Shown: piece after piece, positions 10,241-20,663 of the stretch
Layout of the letters: every line of letters begins with the position of its first letter
Numbering within the stretch: the stretch's first letter is position 1
From: Nemertoderma westbladi
Lineage: Eukaryota > Xenacoelomorpha > Nemertodermatida > Nemertodermatidae
Reading direction: 5' to 3'
Assembly (NCBI GenBank): GCA_032718475.1
Contig: JAUCBJ010002655.1
Span: 1-59,157 of the forward strand
DNA: 59,157 bases
Position numbers and translations under genes: made by a program
Notes under the pieces: model-generated
Databases searched by the model: none
The model's input: only the letters and a program-made list of their open reading frames with translations
What the model was told of the DNA's origin: nothing

Positions 10241-11325
10241 TAGAAAGTTTCACTCTGATTTAGATAATGAAGTTAAACCAGGCAAAATAACATTTTGCAT
10301 CGAGCAGAAAGGAAAGTCAGTAAATTACCTAGATCTCAAAATATATTGATGAAGAAGGCTTAATACAGACAGATACGTATTTAATACCTTTAGACGTACA
10401 TCAGTACTTGCACAACACCCCCTTGCACCATGAAGAACAGAAAAAATTTATTCCTTATGGTGTGGCCCTACGCCTCCGACGCAATTGTAGTCAAAATGAT
10501 GCCTTGTTTGGTCACCTTGTAAACTTTGACGTAGCTTTTGTTGCACGAGGTCGTGATGTTGGTGAAGTAACAAAACAATTCGCATAAGCTACTGTTCTAG
10601 AACATAATAAAAGCAGGGAAAAAAGAAACAAAAAAGAGACCAGAGAAAGAAACAATATACTACGTTGTTAAGAACGAGCCAAAAATGCCTCCATTGCCCA
10701 GAATCATATCAAAACACAAATCATGTTTCATGCATGACCCCGAGCTAAATAACTTTTTTAATAAACTGAAAATAAAAGTAGTCCACCGAAGTGCACTAAC
10801 ATTACAGAACCATCTAGCACCATCGAGGTACAAAATTCCAGAAATGGATGAGGGGGACAAGAACCCAATCAAGAAAGGGAGAAGCAACGTATTGTACTAG
10901 GACAAAGTGTGTACCATGCCAGTTAATAATGCATTTAAAAGTGTTTGCATCAACAACCAGGAATAAAAAGTTTAAGTACAAGATAAATGAAAATTTTACA
11001 TGTGACACGAAAAGTGTAATTTATTTAGTAAACTGTCTTAAATGCAGAAAACAGGGAGTCGGATCAGCAATGAACTTCAAGGCAAGAATATCTAATTACA
11101 AATCACTAATAACAAACAAGAAAAAAGCATTTGTAAAATTGACCAGCATTTTATCCAAGTGGACCACAACTTCAACGACTTTAGGATAACACCCATAGAG
11201 AGTGTTACAAATCTAAATAGCGAAACATTGAAACAGGCACTGAGAAGAAAAGAGGGTTACTACCAGACAAACCTGCAGACGCTTGAGCCATATGGTTTAA
11301 ATTCAATAAACAAGTTAGTTCTAAA
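10241..11325 (+). pseudogene. Penelope-like element relic (RT thumb and GIY-YIG endonuclease)
   Basis: The 5' part, with frameshifts, gives the end of a Penelope-type RT: a YLDLKI segment, TDTYLIPLDVHQYLH, then IPYGVALRLRRNCSQND. After a Lys-rich linker a GIY-YIG-type endonuclease follows (around 10900-11325): a Cys pair (CVPCQL), ENFTCDTKSVIYLVNCLKC, a degenerate second half (QGVGSAMNFKARISNY), and a C-terminal LRRKEGYYQTNLQTLEPYGL with NSINK. Penelope-like elements encode an RT plus such an endonuclease in one ORF. The reading frame is interrupted at 11325 by the copia insertion and resumes after it at 18085. Confidence 0.75.
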
Positions 11326-11354
11326 TGTTGATCCTAGTTTATATATTGAAAATA

Positions 11355-13394
11355 CAGTCGGGGTCTCAAAGTGCATCTGTTCTTTGAGAATTTCTCAAAG
11401 AACTAAAAGTGTCTCAAATTTCTAAAAGTGGTCCAAGAAAATGACAAAGTGTCCTCAAAGATTTCAAAGTAGTACTGTCAGTCATTTCATACAGTCCTGC
11501 CTGAAGCTGGCTATGGTATGGGGTATATTAACTCTGACTATAGGGTAAAATATAAGTAATAAAAACCTCTATGAAACAATAAAGATGCCTCCAAAAAATA
11601 CTGCAGTAATAAATATTTGTTACTGAAAGTAAGAATTAAACTTACTGCAGTAATAAATAATTGTCTTTTTCTGCAGTAACAAATAATTTGTTACTGCAGT
11701 AGAAATTTTTATTCAATTATTTATTAATATTGATTACTGCAGTATAAATTTTTATTCAATTATTTATTAATTTATTAATATTGATTATTGCAGTAATAAA
11801 TATTTGTTACTGCAGTAATAAATATTTGTTACTGCAGTAATAAATATTTGTTACTGCAGTAATAAATATTTATTACTGCAGTAATAAATATTTGTTACTG
11901 CAGTAATTGTTATATGTTACTGCAGTAACTAATATTTAATACAGCAGTATTTTTTGTAGGTATTTTTCTTGTTTCATAGAGGATTTTATTAATTTATATT
12001 TGGACTCTTTAGAGACGCCATAATTGCGGGCTATCGGAATATGTTGGTATTTGTGTCATAGACAGTTTGTCTGTTGCCCTATCTATATTAATGTATAGTG
12101 CTAAAACTGTACAGTTTAAATTTGTTTAGCCCACGTGAACGCTGAATACCTTTACCAATGCATTTCAATGGTCAACCAGCCATACTTTGCCGCACTGTAA
12201 ATTGTGTTATACAAAGTAAAGAATAACGATAGAGTCAGGAATAAAGATAAATGATTCAAGCGCGCTAATTGGCTGTTTCCATAGATGTTTTAGGCATTGT
12301 TGGTGCGCAATGCAGAGTCATGCAATGGTCAGAGCGACCGCCCAGTCTGCCAAAATCTATTATGTAATCAAATGGTACCACAAGCCAAGCAAAGCATGTG
12401 ACAGTTCTTTCCGACTCTGCACCTGTTTGTTTGAAGGTCGCCGTCCTTGGGTCGCTACTCACTAGCTGTTGCCAGAAGGCGGTACACATCAATTGAATAT
12501 AAGGCAAACATTTAAAATATGCTCAAATATAAACGCCAGCGGCAGGGGATATTTTAATATCTCTATTAAGCTAAAACAACACAAGATTGTAGCCGTTCTA
12601 TCGTACTTGAAAAGTGGAAAGTCGAAAGCCTTTCTTAGTTTTTAAGAAGGAATTCTCGCGCTCTCGTCAACATAGTTATCATATTAATTAAACAGTTAAG
12701 GTAGTACGGTTTGACCTGAGGTGACTAATGAAATGAATAACAAATGTTATTACAAGCTTTCTCCCAACAGGGCTTCTTTATGTCATTATAATGAAACTGC
12801 GTATACACAGAGATACTACAGTGCAGTTTCTCTTATATTAATTGTTAAGCTGATATTGTATTATGTTATTAAAATAATCAATCTTGTCAAGCATTAATCT
12901 TGTTTCACTAATTATGTTTCATGTATTATTTGAATGAATGTTTTTTAGAAAGACTTTAGGGTGCCGTAAATTCAATTTGTACTTGCGACCGAAAACCCAT
13001 CCCGTAATGACCTCAGGAACCTCAATTTGATAAATTAATGGGAATATAGCTTCTATGCAACAACTGGCCAGCACACAAGTATCACTTTGTTGCCCGCAAT
13101 GATATTGTTCCCCGAGAATGCCTCTGCCTCTCAGTTAACTTACCATACGAGCTGTCAATCAGGAATACCTCGGAGTTTATTTTCTCAAAGAATTAAAAGT
13201 GCCGCAAACTACCTCAAAGTGACATTTCTCAAAGAATTCAAAGTGCCTAAAAGCAGGAAATCAGTTTGAGATTCCCAACTAAAAGTGTCTACAAGAATTC
13301 AAAGCGGGCGTTGGGAGTAATGTAATGACTTTTAGACACTTAGAAAAACTTTGAGAAAATCTCAAAGAACAGATGCACTTTGAGACCCCGACTG
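11355..13394. mobile_element. Non-autonomous Tc1/mariner-type element, 2,040 bp
   Basis: Terminal inverted repeats of about 46 bp (one mismatch) begin CAGTCGGGGTCTCAAAGTG at both ends and are flanked by TA dinucleotides. The unoccupied site survives in the other copia LTR with one TA, so TA duplication is directly shown. No transposase frame is seen; the longest open frames are under 85 codons. Internal copies of the CTCAAAG(A/T) AAAGTG motif lie next to both ends (11390-11480 and 13180-13300), possibly subterminal binding repeats. Mobility would need a transposase from elsewhere. Confidence 0.93.
11630..11945. repeat. Tandem array of TTACTGCAGTAA palindromes
   Basis: Inside the TA element, about a dozen copies of a palindromic TTACTGCAGTAA (PstI-like centre) are separated by AT spacers such as TAAATATTTG; in the middle the period is about 22 bp. 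The array can form hairpins or cruciforms and may be a length-variable locus. Confidence 0.9.
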
Positions 13395-13550
13395 TATAGC
13401 TGTATGCTTGTACCGGTAACCAGTACCTGTATGTATTTAATAACACTAAACGCTATATGGTAAAAATATAATAATACAAGACACCCGGTCGCAACATGCA
13501 GACATGCCAGGTCGTATTACAGTAGTTATCACAATATATATTACATAACA

Positions 13551-13560
13551 GATTCCCCCT
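13551..13560 (-). promoter_or_regulatory. Copia polypurine tract
   Basis: On the minus strand AGGGGGAATC directly precedes the 3' LTR start (TGTTATG), as expected for the plus-strand primer of a copia element. A poly-A run on the minus strand (13568-13596) lies just upstream. Confidence 0.75.
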
Positions 13561-13673
13561 ATTTTCTTCTCTTTTTTTTTTTTTTTTTTTTTTTTTACTG
13601 ACCAGAATTAAGTCTGTTAATCCTAAGAATAGAAGACCGAAAGAAATGCAAAAATACATGAAACTAAAATAGT

Positions 13674-14086
13674 CTAAATCACCAGCTTTCCTTTCTGCAT
13701 GACCTGCAATAACGACAAACCCGAGGCACCTCTCTTGGTTAAACAGTTTGCCAGTTGCATCTGCCCCGAAATCCAACAGATGTCCTTTACTTCACCTTTC
13801 TCCAGCGATTCTTTTATTGCAGCAAGATCAATACGTAACTTTCTGTCGTCAACCAGCTTGGTAGAGTGGATTGATTCTATCACGCTCTTATTATCAACAT
13901 AGGCAGTAATTGGAAGTGGAACTTCATTTCCACTTAAAAGTTCCAGAATGATGCTACGAATATAAATCGCCTCTTCCAAACCTGCTTCCAAACTCAAGGC
14001 TTCTGCTGCGATAGTTGATCTGACAACACGTCGGATCTTGTTAGTGGTCCATGAGACTGGACAAGATCGCTGTCCCATTCCGACCA
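13674..14086 (-). pseudogene. Copia RNase H region, downstream half
   Basis: Motifs of the copia RNase H follow the insertion: STIAAEALSLEAGLEEAIYI, then ITAYVDNKSVIESIHSTK, then WISGQMQLANCLTKRGAS. The frame ends at 13674. Upstream it is interrupted by a LINE tail at 14087-14219 flanked by a 47-bp duplication, so the RNase H start is in the piece right of 14220. Confidence 0.88.
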
Positions 14087-14219
14087 CTACTAGGATCGGC
14101 ATGCTGCATTGCAGCTGCATTTTTAAGAATGCTGTGCCGGCTTGTCAACAAAATTGCACCGCCACAACTCCCTATCACCCATGACATTTGCTAGATCATC
14201 CGCATCTTTAAGGCCACTA
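14087..14219 (-). mobile_element. 5'-truncated RTE LINE tail (133 bp) with 47-bp target duplication
   Basis: The insert matches 42761-42894, the 3' end of the RTE-type LINE, with about one mismatch (CAACAAAAT against CGACAAAAT). It is bounded by a perfect 47-bp direct repeat of copia sequence (14040-14086 and 14220-14266). This is target-primed reverse transcription with strong 5' truncation, and it interrupts the copia RNase H frame. Confidence 0.93.
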
Positions 14220-14266
14220 GTTAGTGGTCCATGAGACTGGACAAGATCGCTGTCCCATTCCGACCA

Positions 14267-15428
14267 AGAATACGATGAAAGACATGGTACTACTGATTTT
14301 ATCATTAAGATTCGCTAGCGCTGCGTCAGTAAACACAACAATTCTCCAAAAGTAAAAGGATCCAAGATTCGGAAACAAAATATAACAGGAAGAGTCCTTA
14401 ATCTTTCGAATAATTGATTTTACACGAATGAGGTTCTCCAAGCGCGCATTCTTGAATTTTGTACTCAATTCCAGCAAATCGAATGACCAATCAGGGCGAC
14501 ATCCCTGAACTACCCAGTTCAGTTTTCCAACCAAAGATCGGTAAATAGACATATCCTTTGCACATAAAGTTTCACTCTTATCAACACCAAAGACTTGATC
14601 CGGAGCTCGAGTATCAAGTCCTTGAACATATCTGTCCTGAATTAGATGGATCGCTCCATTGTCAGACTCCTGGCGAATCTCAAAGCCAATATATTTGAAA
14701 TTTCTCTGCTCTTCCTTGCCCGCAATAAATCTCACTTTCAGTTCATTTATAACAGCCAATTCAAAATGTTTGGTGCCAGCATGTAAAAAGTCGTCCATAT
14801 GAGAAACTAGCAAGCCACATAGCTTCTCCTTATGATAATAATAAAACAGGGTAGGGTCCAACTGTGATTTCTTACATCCAAGGGATATTAGTGCTTGAAC
14901 CACGCTAATATAAAACTGCCTTGGAGCATCGTTAAGCCCATAAAGACATTTCTGAAGATGCCACACCGTACCCGACGCTGCCTTGGCTTCTTTAGGAGGT
15001 GTTAAATAAACTGGACGCAACATATCTTCACTCTGTAAGAAAGCAGATTTAACATCAGTTGTTTTAACAATCCATGCATTTGTAGCTATAAGACCAAGTA
15101 CAATACGCAAGGTGCTCTTATTCACTGTAGGCGAATCAGTAGGAAAATCAACTTCCTCTTCAAAACCACGAGCTACAAGCCTCGCACGTATTTCTTCTCC
15201 TTTATACCATAAAACCCAACGGGTCGATATGCAATTCTGTCCAGAATAAACGACTTCCTTATAGGCATTAAAATCGATGAGTTTTTTAAGTTCATTCTCC
15301 TTTGCATTCATACACTCCGGTCTGTTATGACCGGAGTGCCATTTTGCCAATAACAATACCGGGACTGTGCCATCTAGGACTATCGTTTCGTTTGTAAAAC
15401 ACCTTTTCTCCGGATTGAAAACTTTCAT
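14267..15428 (-). pseudogene. Copia reverse transcriptase region
   Basis: An open frame of about 400 codons (stop at 14217) encodes copia RT: WVLWYKGEEIRARLVARGF, DVKSAFLQSEDMLRPVYL, LQKCLYGLNDAPRQFYI and the catalytic box LLVSHMDDFLHAG, then QDRYVQGL and YRSLVGKLNWVVQGCRPD. It is in a different frame from gag-integrase and overlaps it by about 100 bp (15325-15428). The usual integrase-RT linker is largely missing, so an internal deletion plus frameshift around 15330-15430 probably inactivates this copy. It ends in the duplicated target of the LINE insertion. Confidence 0.9.
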
Positions 15429-17823
15429 TGGATACCCGTATTTTATGACGCAACACCCGCCGTACTCGCTCTGAAGCTTCCGATTTCAAAAATGCCAATC
15501 TTGATACATGTAGTGATGTCAAATGCATAGCAAACTGTTCACTAATCGTTTGACCTTCTAGAGCAGGAGGCTTATCTATCAGAGTAGATGGCAATGTGGG
15601 GTTCTGACCAAATACCAATTCATAAGGTGAAAAACCTGAAACATTTTGAAGAGCATTTTTAGCATTTACTGCCCAAATCAATGCAACTTCTAGACTAACG
15701 GAAGGATTATCTTCTATTAACTTCTGAACAGATACATCGATGACTGTGTGGTTCCTTTCACATAATCCGTTCTGCCAGGGACTCTGTGCCGCAGTATTCA
15801 GAACTTCAATGTTAAGATTCTCACTCATATCGCGGTACTTCTCGTTAGCAAATTCACCGCCGTTGTCTGCTAGAAATTTCTCCGGAACGCCCAAACCAGA
15901 ACCGATCCATAATTTCATTACTTTATCAATTATTGTATCAGGTTTCTTATTCGTAATAATGGTGGAGAGAGAAAACCGGGTAAACATGTCGATTAAGTGT
16001 AAGAAATATATTTCAGGTTTGTATTCCTTTAAGTCCATGGCCACAGCTTCATTAAACCTTTTAGCAATTGGTAACCCAACAACAGGACGGGCAGGGGTCT
16101 TTTTGAATCTTAGACATATCTCACAGTTTCTTTCGAGATCATCAATAACTTTTTCACAATCTTTATCCCAAAATCCTGCATCTTGTAATAATGCGCGTAG
16201 TTTCTTGCCCGAAGGATGTGCAAACTGCTTATGTAACTTTAATATAACTTCTTTCTTTTCTTTTATTGGTCGTTCATCGAGCGATACTAAACACATCCCG
16301 ATTTCAACATCAGTTTTCTTAAGAGGAATAATATAATGACCCGATGTAGTGCAATCTAGAGTTACATCTCGACCAAATACTTTAGCCCGATCATTCTCCA
16401 GATCCAGATTAATACACGCTTTCTTCATTGCCGATTTGCTGAGTAACAGTGGGATATCACTATCGACAACATCTGTGCGTATCCGTATTTTTGTGCCTGC
16501 CATTTCACACGGAAATATGACTTCGTAAAGCGATAGTTTTTTTTCTCCACCTCCAAATCGAAAAGAACGCCCTCCAGGATTTATCAGCACAATGGATTTT
16601 TCCTGCGCTGTTAAAGATTCCAAATAACAATCCATCCATAACTTTCCTGTAACTGTTGAACTGCAACCACTATCTAGCACAGCAGCGTTTAAAGATTCGC
16701 CTGCCAACCGTCCCAACTCGTCTAAACTTCCTCCTGTGAAAAGAACAAGGTTCACTTCGCCACTGTAATCATCCTGTTCCAACTCTATAGATGCCTCGTA
16801 AACCCGATCCATATTCTCGTAGCTGTCAATACAATCCTTCACCAAATGACGAATTGACTCACACGAACTGCAGCGAAGAACATTCCCATCAGATCCTATG
16901 GGATTCAATCGTTTTACCTGTGCATCCCTCCTCGGAATGAAATCTCTCTTATCGCGTCTTGGGAAACCAGCTCCACGATTTACTCCTGTAAATCCTCCAC
17001 GATTATAACCATAACTATAGCTGGAACGCCCTCGACCAGCACCTGGAAATCGACTTGTGTTCGCACCCCTATAACCGGAATCTCCAAACGATCGTCCCTG
17101 TCCACGATATCCTCCAGCGTTAGCATAATTCCCTCGAAAAGGTGAATATCTTGCGTTTGCATAAAACGCCTCCTCGTCTTCAAACTCTTCTGTCATATTA
17201 ACCGACTCCATTTTTATCGGAAGATCTCGATGCTCTTCACTGGATGTTGACGCAATAGTCGACATGGATTGACTACCAAAAACCTTACGTAACGCCGCTT
17301 TTGTTTGCTGAAACAGCGACCCCTTCTCCGAGTAATTGACAGCTGTAAGAACCAATTGCCGATCTTTATACGACAAGTTTGCCGCATCTAGCATTTTAAA
17401 TGACAGGACAGGTTGTGGCAGCTCCATACCACACTGTTTACTTTTATTATATCGCTTCTCGAACTCTATTATAAACACATCCAACGTCTGTCCGCTGTCT
17501 TTCGAATATCGATATCTATCAAATTGCGTATATTTTTCATAAACCGCGGATAATTCGTCCTTCTTAAAAATATCATCAAGAAAAGTTATTAAACGAGTTA
17601 CCCCATCAACCGATTTAAGATCCACTAAACCTATCTCGCTAAACACTTTGTCCCGTACTCCGGATGGATCATCCTCCGGCAATGCCAACGCAATCGCAAT
17701 TCCGCGTTTCTCTTTTACCAACTTCGTCACATCGCACCATGCGTTGACTTCCTGTATAAATCGTTCATAAGGCTTGCTCACACTGTTGAACAGTGGCGGA
17801 TTTTTATAACTCGAAGACGCCAT
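15325..17823 (-). CDS. Copia gag-protease-integrase polyprotein
   Basis: Translation from the ATG at 17821-17823 (MASSSYKN) gives about 832 residues. Gag comes first (YEKYTQFDRYRYSKDSGQTL), then a Gly/Arg/Tyr-rich stretch, a CCHC knuckle (CSSCESIRHLVKDC), the protease active site (AAVLDSGCSSTVTG), the integrase zinc region (LHKQFAHPSGKKL, CEICLRFKKTP), and a D,D,E core: AVAMDLKEY, FLADNGGEFAN and the E in NGLCERNHTVI. It ends after FYKRNDSPRWHSPGIVIG with a frameshifted tail. Gag forms particles, the protease matures the polyprotein and the integrase inserts cDNA. A TTG codon five triplets upstream is not needed as a start. Confidence 0.92.
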   Translation of the reverse strand: MASSSYKNPPLFNSVSKPYERFIQEVNAWCDVTKLVKEKRGIAIALALPEDDPSGVRDKVFSEIGLVDLKSVDGVTRLITFLDDIFKKDELSAVYEKYTQFDRYRYSKDSGQTLDVFIIEFEKRYNKSKQCGMELPQPVLSFKMLDAANLSYKDRQLVLTAVNYSEKGSLFQQTKAALRKVFGSQSMSTIASTSSEEHRDLPIKMESVNMTEEFEDEEAFYANARYSPFRGNYANAGGYRGQGRSFGDSGYRGANTSRFPGAGRGRSSYSYGYNRGGFTGVNRGAGFPRRDKRDFIPRRDAQVKRLNPIGSDGNVLRCSSCESIRHLVKDCIDSYENMDRVYEASIELEQDDYSGEVNLVLFTGGSLDELGRLAGESLNAAVLDSGCSSTVTGKLWMDCYLESLTAQEKSIVLINPGGRSFRFGGGEKKLSLYEVIFPCEMAGTKIRIRTDVVDSDIPLLLSKSAMKKACINLDLENDRAKVFGRDVTLDCTTSGHYIIPLKKTDVEIGMCLVSLDERPIKEKKEVILKLHKQFAHPSGKKLRALLQDAGFWDKDCEKVIDDLERNCEICLRFKKTPARPVVGLPIAKRFNEAVAMDLKEYKPEIYFLHLIDMFTRFSLSTIITNKKPDTIIDKVMKLWIGSGLGVPEKFLADNGGEFANEKYRDMSENLNIEVLNTAAQSPWQNGLCERNHTVIDVSVQKLIEDNPSVSLEVALIWAVNAKNALQNVSGFSPYELVFGQNPTLPSTLIDKPPALEGQTISEQFAMHLTSLHVSRLAFLKSEASERVRRVLRHKIRVSNESFQSGEKVFYKRNDSPRWHSPGIVIGKMALRS

Positions 17824-17884
17824 ATCGCTAATACGCAAACTAAATAATAATACGCTAACAATACGCTAATAATACGCTAACACG

Positions 17885-17895
17885 CTCTGCTACCA
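17885..17895 (-). promoter_or_regulatory. Copia primer-binding site (initiator tRNA-Met)
   Basis: On the minus strand TGGTAGCAGAG lies one base after the 5' LTR. This is complementary to the 3' end of eukaryotic initiator tRNA-Met (CTCTGCTACCA), so the element is predicted to prime minus-strand synthesis from the full tRNA 3' end rather than from an internal tRNA half as in Drosophila copia. Confidence 0.85.
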
Positions 17896-17896
17896 C

Positions 17897-18079
17897 TGTT
17901 GATCCTAGTTTATATATTGAAAATATAGCTGTATGCTTGTACCGGTAACCAGTACCTGTATGTATTTAATAACACTAAACGCTATATGGTAAAAATATAA
18001 TAATACAAGATACCCGGTCGCAACATGCAGACATGCCAGGTCGTATTACAGTAGTTATCACAATATATATTACATAACA
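17897..18079 (-). repeat. Copia 5' LTR (intact, empty site for the TA element)
   Basis: The 183-bp intact LTR starts TGTTATG on the minus strand and ends GATCAACA. It contains the single TA at which the other LTR received the 2-kb insertion. Its outer flank CTAAA (18080-18084) matches 11321-11325. Confidence 0.95.
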
Positions 18080-18084
18080 CTAAA

Positions 18085-18115
18085 GGAATGGAAGCGTTCA
18101 AACCACACTGATTAA
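18085..18115 (+). pseudogene. Continuation of the Penelope-like ORF to its stop
   Basis: Joining 11325 to 18085 (removing copia and one CTAAA) continues the GIY-YIG frame from NSINKLVL into KEWKRSNHTD and a TAA at 18113-18115. The restored frame confirms both the copia boundaries and the target duplication. Confidence 0.75.
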
Positions 18116-18344
18116 TATCTCACATTGAATAATAAGAAATTCAATTATATACATTTATAATAACCTAGGCAACAATATTTATTAGAATGTACAGTAATCA
18201 TATTTATGGAAATAAATACATGAATAAGACACATGGCGAGTCGAAAATTTGTAAAAGAAAAATTTTATTTTTGTAAGATATTGGTTTTTATTTTGCTTTA
18301 TAGCATATTATTGTTGTTATGTAATATATATATATAATGCAGCT
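18116..18344. other. AT-rich sequence without a gene
   Basis: This is probably 3' flank of the Penelope-like element. No open frame, repeat or RNA is recognised. Confidence 0.4.
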
Positions 18345-18392
18345 GAAATACAGCAGCATTACAGCATGCAATGCCGATCGTAGTAGTAGTAG
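18345..18392 (+). repeat. RTE LINE 3' terminus with (TAG)n tail
   Basis: The sequence ends GCAATGCCGATCGTAGTAGTAGTAG, closely matching the reverse complement of the LINE end at 42749-42790. Only about 48 bp remain. It directly abuts the gypsy RT relic on the right. Confidence 0.65.
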
Positions 18393-18395
18393 CCA

Positions 18396-20272
18396 AAGAT
18401 TCAAGATTTAATCGACAAACTGGGAGGTAAAGAGTGGTATTCTCTACTACAGTAGATGAAGCCAGAGCTTACCATCAGGGCTTTGTTAGAGAAGATTGTC
18501 TAACTAAAGGTTACTGCATTTATGACACCCTGGGGGTAGTACCAGTGGATTCGAATTTCCTTTGGTTTATCCAATGGTCCGAGCTGTTTCCAGAGGAAAA
18601 TGAAAGAAATATTAGAAGATGACTGCGATGAAATATACAACCCTTATCAAAACAATATCATTGTATATAGTAATTATATATATTTATTTATTTATAGTAT
18701 ATTATATATATTGATTATCTACTCTACGCTTCTCATTTCACAGTTTATACCGATAACAACCCGCTTGTCTATGTGAAAACGACTGCTAAGTTGAATGCTA
18801 CTGGTCTCCATTGGATGGCGGAACTGGCAGATTTTAATTTTGATATTGTGTATAGACCAGGCAAGAGTAATATTGATGATGACTTTCTTTCAAGATTCCC
18901 TCATTCTGAACAAACTGATGATCGAAGTCAAACCCTACTAGAGAATGAAATTAATGCTCTCCTAACCTCTATGAATTGCAATGAAGAACTGTTTCTTGTT
19001 CCAGAATCTGTTCATGTTGAATTTAATGGTAATGAAGAATTTGGTGATAGTCTTAATTTTAATAGTATAGAATCCATTGCTTTGACTGAAATTGCTGGGA
19101 AACAAGAAAATTATCATTGCATTGACCTGTTATTAAATATATGAAATTGGGAAAGTTCCCGTCTAAAGCTGAAAGATCAGGAGAGTCAGCAGGTACTTCA
19201 GTTCTAATGCGAGAATGGATTAAACTGTTCTTCCAAAATGGAATTTTGAGAGGACCAGTTCAAACTCTCAGATGATATTGCCCCAATGTTTTCATGCACT
19301 TGTGATGGATGAACTTCACAATAAAATGCGACACCCTGGAGTGGAACGCACTCTAAGTTTTAATTCGAGACAGATTCTTTTGGCCACATATGCAGAAAGA
19401 TTTTGACCAATTTGTCACTACTCGATGTCGTCCTTGTTTACAGCGCAAGAAACCCAATGTTAGTCATTGTGCTGCTATGGTTCCTATCATCAGCACTCGT
19501 CCTTTTGAGATAATTTCCCTCGATTTTATAAAACTTTAGAACAAACAAAGTCCACGAAGTGTCCAATATGTTATTTTGTTGGTTACGTACTTCACTCGGT
19601 TTGTGCAATGTTACGCTACTCGAAATATAGAAGCCACAACAGCTGCTAACAGCCTATTCAACAATATCATTCCTCGTTTTGGTTTCCCGGAGCGTATCTT
19701 ACACGACAAAGGAAAGGAATTTGATAATAAACTGTTTGCTCAACTTATAAAACGAAATTAAAGACTCTTGGACGACCCCTTACCATTCCCAGTGTGATGG
19801 GAAAGCCGAGCGATTTAATCGAACTATTTTGAGTGTGCTTCGAATTCTTTCGGATACTGAGAAGAAAAGTTGTTCATTCAAAAGTACCAGGTACCAGCTG
19901 TGTCAACTGGATTTTCGTCATTGTATATCCTGTTCGGTAGATCTCTACGACTACCAATATATATATTGTTTAGCCTTTCTACTCCTGATTATGTGTCAAA
20001 CATTCCGAATCTTCCAACAATCGTTATAAGTCATATGTTGACAAGTATAAACAGTCAATGGCTGAGGCTTAACATTTGGCTATTAAACAAAATACTAAGG
20101 AGGACTTGCATGGTAAGGGCAGTTATGATAAGAAGGTGTTGATCTTGGTCGTGTTTGTTCGAAAGATGACGGCCACTGTAAACTGAAATCCTATGGGGAG
20201 CCCACTGTTTATATTGTCAAGAAACATGTTGGAGACAATCCAGTATACGATCTAGAATTCGAAACTGATTAA
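18396..20272 (+). pseudogene. Ty3/gypsy pol relic (RT, RNase H, integrase)
   Basis: With several frameshifts one can read the RT (18396-18670: a DKLGGKEWYS start, ISFGLSNGPSCFQRKM, and a decayed catalytic box YQNNIIVYSN where YLDD is expected). An AT-rich stretch replaces the RT thumb. RNase H follows (18750-18910: YTDNNPLVYVKTTAKLNATG, DIVYRPGKSNIDDDFLSRFP), then the integrase HHCC region (19320-19450: MRHPGVERTL, FWPHMQKDF, CRPCLQRKK) and core (DFIKL, ILHDKGKEFDN), and a C-terminal PVYDLEFETD ending at TAA 20270-20272. Gag, protease and LTRs are not seen. The last 63 bp are inside the duplicated segment, so this is the source-side junction. Confidence 0.82.
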
Positions 20273-20663
20273 ACAGTTCAACGCACTTTGCATCGAAATT
20301 TATTGCTTCTGTGTGATTATTTATCTTTGGATACCTCTGGAAGTAAAAACTTTTCTCCACTATCGACAAGTAAACGGCGTGTTTCTCCATGAACTCGTTC
20401 AAATCATGCCTGTCATGAGACTGAGATAGCAGATAATTCCGATAACTCCAGTGCAGATGAGTTGCCGGTGGGTATCTCTCTCCATGTTTTGGATCGAATT
20501 CGAATGGATGGATTCGAATGAGCTTTTTGAAGGAACATCCAATTAGAACCCCAGAAATACTTCCATAGGCTGAAACGACACCCCAATTGGAATTATGCCT
20601 ACTGTAGACAATACCTACAGTAGAGTTTGAGTTATTTAGACTGGTAACAGTTATGAGAAAGAC
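20217..20663 (-). other. Unidentified antisense open frame, copy 2
   Basis: Same frame as at 3078-3524, open throughout, with a Tyr-to-His change (HLHWSYRN against HLYWSYRN) and one or two other differences. It is conserved as an open frame in both copies, but the duplication is too recent for that alone to show selection. Confidence 0.35.

Larger units (their letters stand above)
11326..13550 (-). repeat. Copia 3' LTR, split by a DNA transposon
   Basis: The LTR consists of 11326-11354 plus 13397-13550 (183 bp in total), identical to 17897-18079 except one base (ACAAGACACC against ACAAGATACC). The interrupting element occupies 11355-13394 with TA on both sides (11353-11354 and 13395-13396); the other LTR shows the empty site with a single TA. 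Confidence 0.95.
11326..18079 (-). mobile_element. Ty1/copia LTR retrotransposon, complete ends, nested insertions
   Basis: Two 183-bp LTRs (TG...CA) bound the element, and the flanks carry a 5-bp target duplication, CTAAA, at 11321-11325 and 18080-18084. On the minus strand the order is LTR, tRNA-iMet-type primer site, gag-protease-integrase, RT, RNase H, PPT, LTR, the integrase-before-RT order that defines Ty1/copia. Removing two younger insertions (a 2,040-bp TA element in the 3' LTR and a 133-bp LINE tail in RNase H) leaves an element of about 4.5 kb. The LTRs differ at one base in my comparison, so the insertion is recent. Confidence 0.95.
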
